Source: RBG-16-66-20 sp052386675 (lineage in GTDB: Bacteria; Pseudomonadota; Gammaproteobacteria; Burkholderiales; SG8-39). From it: a stretch of DNA of 64,000 nt. Shown one piece after another: positions 60,756 through 64,000 of this stretch (positions are counted from its first letter, which is position 1; the number at the start of each line of letters is the position of its first letter). Under the pieces are notes generated by a model. The model was not told the origin of the DNA and did no database searches. It saw only the letters and a program-made list of their open reading frames with translations. Made by a program: the position numbers and the translations under genes. The DNA lies in NCBI GenBank assembly GCA_052386675.1, contig JBQTJX010000002.1, positions 62,001-126,000 on the forward strand, read 5' to 3'.

Positions 60756-61625
60756 TCAATGGAGGCAGGATTCGATGCGAGAGCCGCGACGGGCCACTGC
60801 CGGGAACGCGGCGCCAGCGCCCATCCGTGGCAGCGGCCAGCCGGCGAGGGCGAACCACAGCTGGTCGATGCTCAGCTGCGGCATCTGCGCCCGCCGCACA
60901 ACCGGTTGCCGGTCGCGGTCCCGGGCCGCGCCCAGGCGCCCGAGCAGCTCCGGTTCGCCGCCGAGAAACGCGCGCGCGGTCTCGGCCAGGCGCAGGTGCG
61001 CGAGGCGGGCCGCCTCCGCGTCCAGCGCCTCGCCGTAGACCAGTCGCGGCGGGGCGCTGCAAACGGCATGCGCGCGCTTGAGCGCGGCGTAGCACGCCTT
61101 CAGATTCGTCGCGCCCTGCGGGCCGACAACGACCAGGGAAGCGAACGCCGCAAGCTGCGCGAGTACTGGCAGTTCGGTGGCGGGCGTCACCGCCAGCACG
61201 AGCTTGGGCGCGCCGCCCGCGGACTCGACGAACGCCGCGAAACGCTGGCGGCCGCGCCAGGCGCTCGCCAGCGCGCGCAGGCCGCGCGCGGCCGGCAGCA
61301 GCGGAATGCCGCGTGGACCCACCGCCACGATCTCCTCGATGCGCTTGTGCGCGTCGATGACATGCATCAGCTCGTAGCGCGGCGCACATCCGGGCGCAGT
61401 GCAGGCCATCTCGCTCGCGAGCGCACCGCGCGTCAGATCGAGCAACAGGACGCGGCGGCCAGCCCGATCCCCGAGCACTGCCAGGTCGAGCGCCAACCGC
61501 GCATAGTCGCGCGGATCCGCGCCGCTCAATGCAAGCATGCCGGGCGCGCGGTGCGCAATCAGGCGGCGCAGTCCGTCCGCCTGGTCCGCGACTGGCCCCG
61601 GGCCCGCGCGCTCAGGTGCCGGCAT
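60756..61625 (-). CDS. flhG: FlhG-like (MinD/ParA-related) protein without a P-loop
   Basis: This 289-residue protein occupies the flhG position between flhF and fliA. It has the DQADGLR helix (residues 14-20) that in FlhG stimulates the FlhF GTPase. Where a deviant Walker A (KGGVGKT) should follow near residue 35, the sequence is LALSGADPRDYARLALDLAV, and the later RRVLLLDLTRG lacks the second aspartate of LLLDAD. The middle (YELMHVIDAHKRIEEI, GPRGIPLLPAARGL) still resembles FlhG. ATP binding is probably lost. ATG 61625 overlaps the flhF 3' end by 14 bases. Confidence 0.72.
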   Translation of the reverse strand: MPAPERAGPGPVADQADGLRRLIAHRAPGMLALSGADPRDYARLALDLAVLGDRAGRRVLLLDLTRGALASEMACTAPGCAPRYELMHVIDAHKRIEEIVAVGPRGIPLLPAARGLRALASAWRGRQRFAAFVESAGGAPKLVLAVTPATELPVLAQLAAFASLVVVGPQGATNLKACYAALKRAHAVCSAPPRLVYGEALDAEAARLAHLRLAETARAFLGGEPELLGRLGAARDRDRQPVVRRAQMPQLSIDQLWFALAGWPLPRMGAGAAFPAVARRGSRIESCLH

Positions 61626-62913
61626 GCGCTGGCATCGGTGCGGGGACGGCCGCGCGTGGCGGCGAAAATGCCAGCAGGTCGATCTCCTGGTCCCGCATCC
61701 GCAACGCCGGCGCACCGGTGGCGCTGAGCGCCCGGTGGACAAGGTACGCGGCATTGGCCGGATGAATGTCCTCCGGCACGCGCTGTCCGTTGGTCACGTG
61801 GCTGACCCGAAGCCGATTCCGGATGGCGCAATCGAGAACGCCCCCCAGTGCCGCGGCCTCGTCGGTCTTGGTCAGGATGGATCCGGCCAGCGGCGCGGCG
61901 CCGTAGGCCTGCACCACTTCCTCAAGCGTCTCGGCCTGGCTGGTGGCCGAGAGCAGCAGCAGCCGGGCCACGCCCTGTTCCTCGAACAGCGCTGTCTGCT
62001 CGGCGACGCGCGGATCGCGCTGCCCGACCCCGATCGAGTCGATCAGGATCAGGCGCTTCCCCGCCAGCGCTTGCAACGCGCTGCGCAGGCTGCCGGCGTC
62101 GTGCACGGCGTTCACGGCAACCCCGAGGATGCGGCCGTAGATCCGCAGTTGGTCCTGCGCCCCGATCCGGTAGTGATCGGCGCTGATCAGGCCCAGGGAG
62201 TCGGCGCCGTGCCGGACAACGCAGGCGGCGGCAAGCTTCGCCGCGGTTGTGGTCTTTCCCGCGCCGGTGGGACCGACAAGGGCAAAGGTGCCGCCGGCGG
62301 CCGCCGGATCCGCGCCCTCGCCACAAGCTTCGCCGCAGCGCAGGTTGCGCGCAATCGCGGCCGAAGCCCAGCTACTCGCCTGTCCGTCCGTCAGCGACTC
62401 CGGAACCGCGTCGGCGATCCGGCGCGACAGTCCCGCGCTGAACCCCGCGCGCATCAACTCGCGCAGCAACGCGGAACGCCGCGGACGCAGCGCCTCCCCC
62501 TGCCGCCATGCGAGGGTCATGCCTTGTTCCTCCACCATGGCGCGGAGCGCGCGGATTTCGCCCGCCAGGGACGCGTCCGCCGGCTTGGCGAGTGCCGGCG
62601 GGGCCGGCGCCTCCGCGGCAACGGGTGCCGGTGCGGACGCGGAAGCCGGCGGCACCCAGCGCTTCGGCTCCGGCGTGCGTCGCTGCGGTGCGGGCTGCGC
62701 CATTTGGGGTACCGGCGGCGGCCCGGCCTCCCGCCCCGCCTGCGACCGGCCAGAGCCGACCAGGACCGCCACGTCCGCCTTGGCGAGCGCGAGCAACTCG
62801 AACCCGGCGTCTGTCTGGCCGCTGGACAGGATGACTGCGTCCGGGCCGATCTCGGCGCGCGCGCGGGCGAGGGCTTCGCGCGAGTTCGCCGCAACGTAAC
62901 GCTTGACTCTCAT
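61612..62913 (-). CDS. flhF: Flagellar SRP-like GTPase FlhF
   Basis: This 433-residue GTPase has an N-terminal B domain, a proline/alanine-rich linker (about 90-145), and an NG GTPase domain with P-loop FALVGPTGAGKTTTAAKLAA, DSIGVGQRD and the guanine-specificity region LTKTDEAA. FlhF sets the site and number of polar flagella. The N-terminal ATG at 62913 overlaps the flhA stop by four bases. Walker and switch residues look intact, unlike those of its partner FlhG. Confidence 0.95.
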   Translation of the reverse strand: MRVKRYVAANSREALARARAEIGPDAVILSSGQTDAGFELLALAKADVAVLVGSGRSQAGREAGPPPVPQMAQPAPQRRTPEPKRWVPPASASAPAPVAAEAPAPPALAKPADASLAGEIRALRAMVEEQGMTLAWRQGEALRPRRSALLRELMRAGFSAGLSRRIADAVPESLTDGQASSWASAAIARNLRCGEACGEGADPAAAGGTFALVGPTGAGKTTTAAKLAAACVVRHGADSLGLISADHYRIGAQDQLRIYGRILGVAVNAVHDAGSLRSALQALAGKRLILIDSIGVGQRDPRVAEQTALFEEQGVARLLLLSATSQAETLEEVVQAYGAAPLAGSILTKTDEAAALGGVLDCAIRNRLRVSHVTNGQRVPEDIHPANAAYLVHRALSATGAPALRMRDQEIDLLAFSPPRAAVPAPMPAHAGT

Positions 62914-64000
62914 GCGCGTGCTCCAAGCAAGGTGTTGACACGAATGTTCCGGGAATCGGCGATTTCACCGTGGGCGATGACCTTCAGGTTGGGCAGTACG
63001 CGCCGCAGCATCCGCGCCAGCGGCGCGCGCAGGCGATCGGGCACCAGCAGCGCCGCGGGCTGGCCCAGGCTCTCCTGGCGACTGGCGACCGCGGCCGCCT
63101 GCCGGATGAGGTTCTCCGCCAACCCTGGTTCGATCGCGATGGATTCGTCCGCACCAATTGCCTGCGCCACGACACGCTCGAGGTCCGGGTCAAGCGCCGC
63201 AACGTTCAGCTCGCGTGCCGCGCCGAACACCTGCTGCACGATGGCGCGGCCGAGTGCGACGCGCACGCAGGCGCACAGCGCCGCGGAATCCTGCACCCGG
63301 GCGGCATGCTCACCGAGCGCGTCCACGATCGTTCGCATGTCCCGGATGTGCACACCGTCCTCGAGCAGGCCCTGGAGCACCTTCTGCACCACGGCCACGC
63401 TCACCAGCTTGGGCACCACGTCCTCGAATGCCTTGCCCGCCTGCTTTTGCAGGTGATCGAGCAGGCTCTGGGTTTCTGCCCTGCCCAGCAGCTGCGCCGA
63501 CTGGGTGTGCAGGATGTGGCTGAAATGGGTGGCGACAACGGTTCCTGCGTCCACAACCGTGTAGCCGGCGGCCTGCGCCTGCTCGCGCTGGCCGGACTGG
63601 ATCCAGGTTGCCGGCAGGCCGAATGCCGGGTCGGTAGTCGCCGTCCCCGGCAGCGCCAGCGTCACGCGCCCCGGATTGATGGCGAGGTGCATGCCGGGAT
63701 GGGCCTCGCCCTCCCCGACCACCACACCCTTGATCAGGATGCGGTATCCGACGGGCTTCAGCTCGAGGTTGTCGCGTATGTGCACCGCGGGCGGCAGGAA
63801 GCCCACGTCCTGCGCAAACTTGCGGCGTATCGCCTTGACCCGCTTGAGCAGTTCCCCTCCCTGCTGGCGGTCCACCAAACCGATCAGCCGGAAACCGACT
63901 TCCAACCCGAGTGCATCCACCGGCTGCACATCATCCCAGGTCGCCTCGACCAGATCGTCCGCGCCCGAGGTCGCGGTCGGGGCCGGCGCCACCGGCGGCT
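62910..64000 (-). CDS. flhA: Flagellar export gate protein FlhA (C-terminal part)
   Basis: About 363 codons of the cytoplasmic part of FlhA are present; the gene begins beyond the window end. Visible landmarks include EVGFRLIGLVDRQQGGELL, RRKFAQDVGFLPPAVHIRDN, QREQAQAAGYTVVDAGTVVA and THFSHILHTQSAQLLGRAET, ending IRVNTLLGARA. It forms the nonameric export-gate ring that receives chaperone-substrate complexes. It is coupled to flhF by an ATGA overlap. Confidence 0.95.
   Translation of the reverse strand, partial: PPVAPAPTATSGADDLVEATWDDVQPVDALGLEVGFRLIGLVDRQQGGELLKRVKAIRRKFAQDVGFLPPAVHIRDNLELKPVGYRILIKGVVVGEGEAHPGMHLAINPGRVTLALPGTATTDPAFGLPATWIQSGQREQAQAAGYTVVDAGTVVATHFSHILHTQSAQLLGRAETQSLLDHLQKQAGKAFEDVVPKLVSVAVVQKVLQGLLEDGVHIRDMRTIVDALGEHAARVQDSAALCACVRVALGRAIVQQVFGAARELNVAALDPDLERVVAQAIGADESIAIEPGLAENLIRQAAAVASRQESLGQPAALLVPDRLRAPLARMLRRVLPNLKVIAHGEIADSRNIRVNTLLGARA

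Noticed and set aside
1..64000. CRISPR arrays, tRNA/rRNA genes, insertion sequences or phage genes
   Set aside because: No regularly spaced direct repeats, cloverleaf, transposase or phage gene was recognised on either strand.

Overview
The window is a GC-rich bacterial chromosome segment, most likely from a motile betaproteobacterium of the order Burkholderiales. The main clues are four Bug-type solute receptors with no membrane partner in the window, many GTG and TTG starts, and a flagellar cluster in which flhA-flhF-flhG-fliA lies beside flgMN and flgA-L. No tRNA, rRNA, IS element, phage gene or CRISPR array is visible. Genes are packed into long directional runs with stop/start overlaps. 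Only one gap exceeds 300 bases (44589-44929).

Region 1 (1-17.5 kb). A minus-strand operon holds an isochorismatase-family hydrolase, a Bug receptor, a small helical protein, a methyltransferase, an acyl-CoA synthetase and a second Bug receptor. A divergent LysR-type regulator starts a plus-strand run of a CobW-type GTPase, a dihydropyrimidinase-like amidohydrolase, an Fe-S/FMN/FAD oxidoreductase and a sugar epimerase-like SDR. Next comes a minus-strand operon of a second small helical protein, a second methyltransferase and a TRAP transporter. It diverges from a pair of ferritin-like diiron proteins. The two small-protein/methyltransferase pairs are paralogous, and both sit beside a tripartite-transporter receptor gene.

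Region 2 (17.5-25.9 kb). Eight minus-strand genes include a Bug receptor, CaiB-type CoA-transferase, two MaoC hydratases, an IclR regulator, an SDR and a CitE-like lyase. This set resembles itaconate or methyl-dicarboxylate CoA catabolism. Divergent to it are an alpha/beta hydrolase and an amidohydrolase. Candidate IclR operators lie in the divergent promoter. A near-identical palindrome closes two of the transcription units.

Region 3 (25.9-42.7 kb). A branched-chain-amino-acid-type ABC operon contains a single 838-residue protein fusing the permease and both ATPases, followed by an SDR, a TcuA-like flavoprotein and an exported metallo-beta-lactamase-fold protein. Upstream is a second catabolic operon (flavin dehydrogenase, ThDP enzyme, cupin, aldehyde dehydrogenase, IclR). 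A TIM-barrel isomerase, a signal-less sugar-binding-type protein and another Bug receptor complete the region.

Region 4 (42.8-64 kb). Signalling genes (REC-GGDEF-EAL, REC-histidine kinase plus LuxR-type response regulator, diguanylate cyclase) adjoin the flagellar genes. flgBCDEFGHIJKL are on the minus strand, flgA and flgMN on the plus strand, and flhA (cut by the window end), flhF, an ATPase-dead-looking flhG and fliA on the minus strand. This links c-di-GMP turnover with flagellar assembly.
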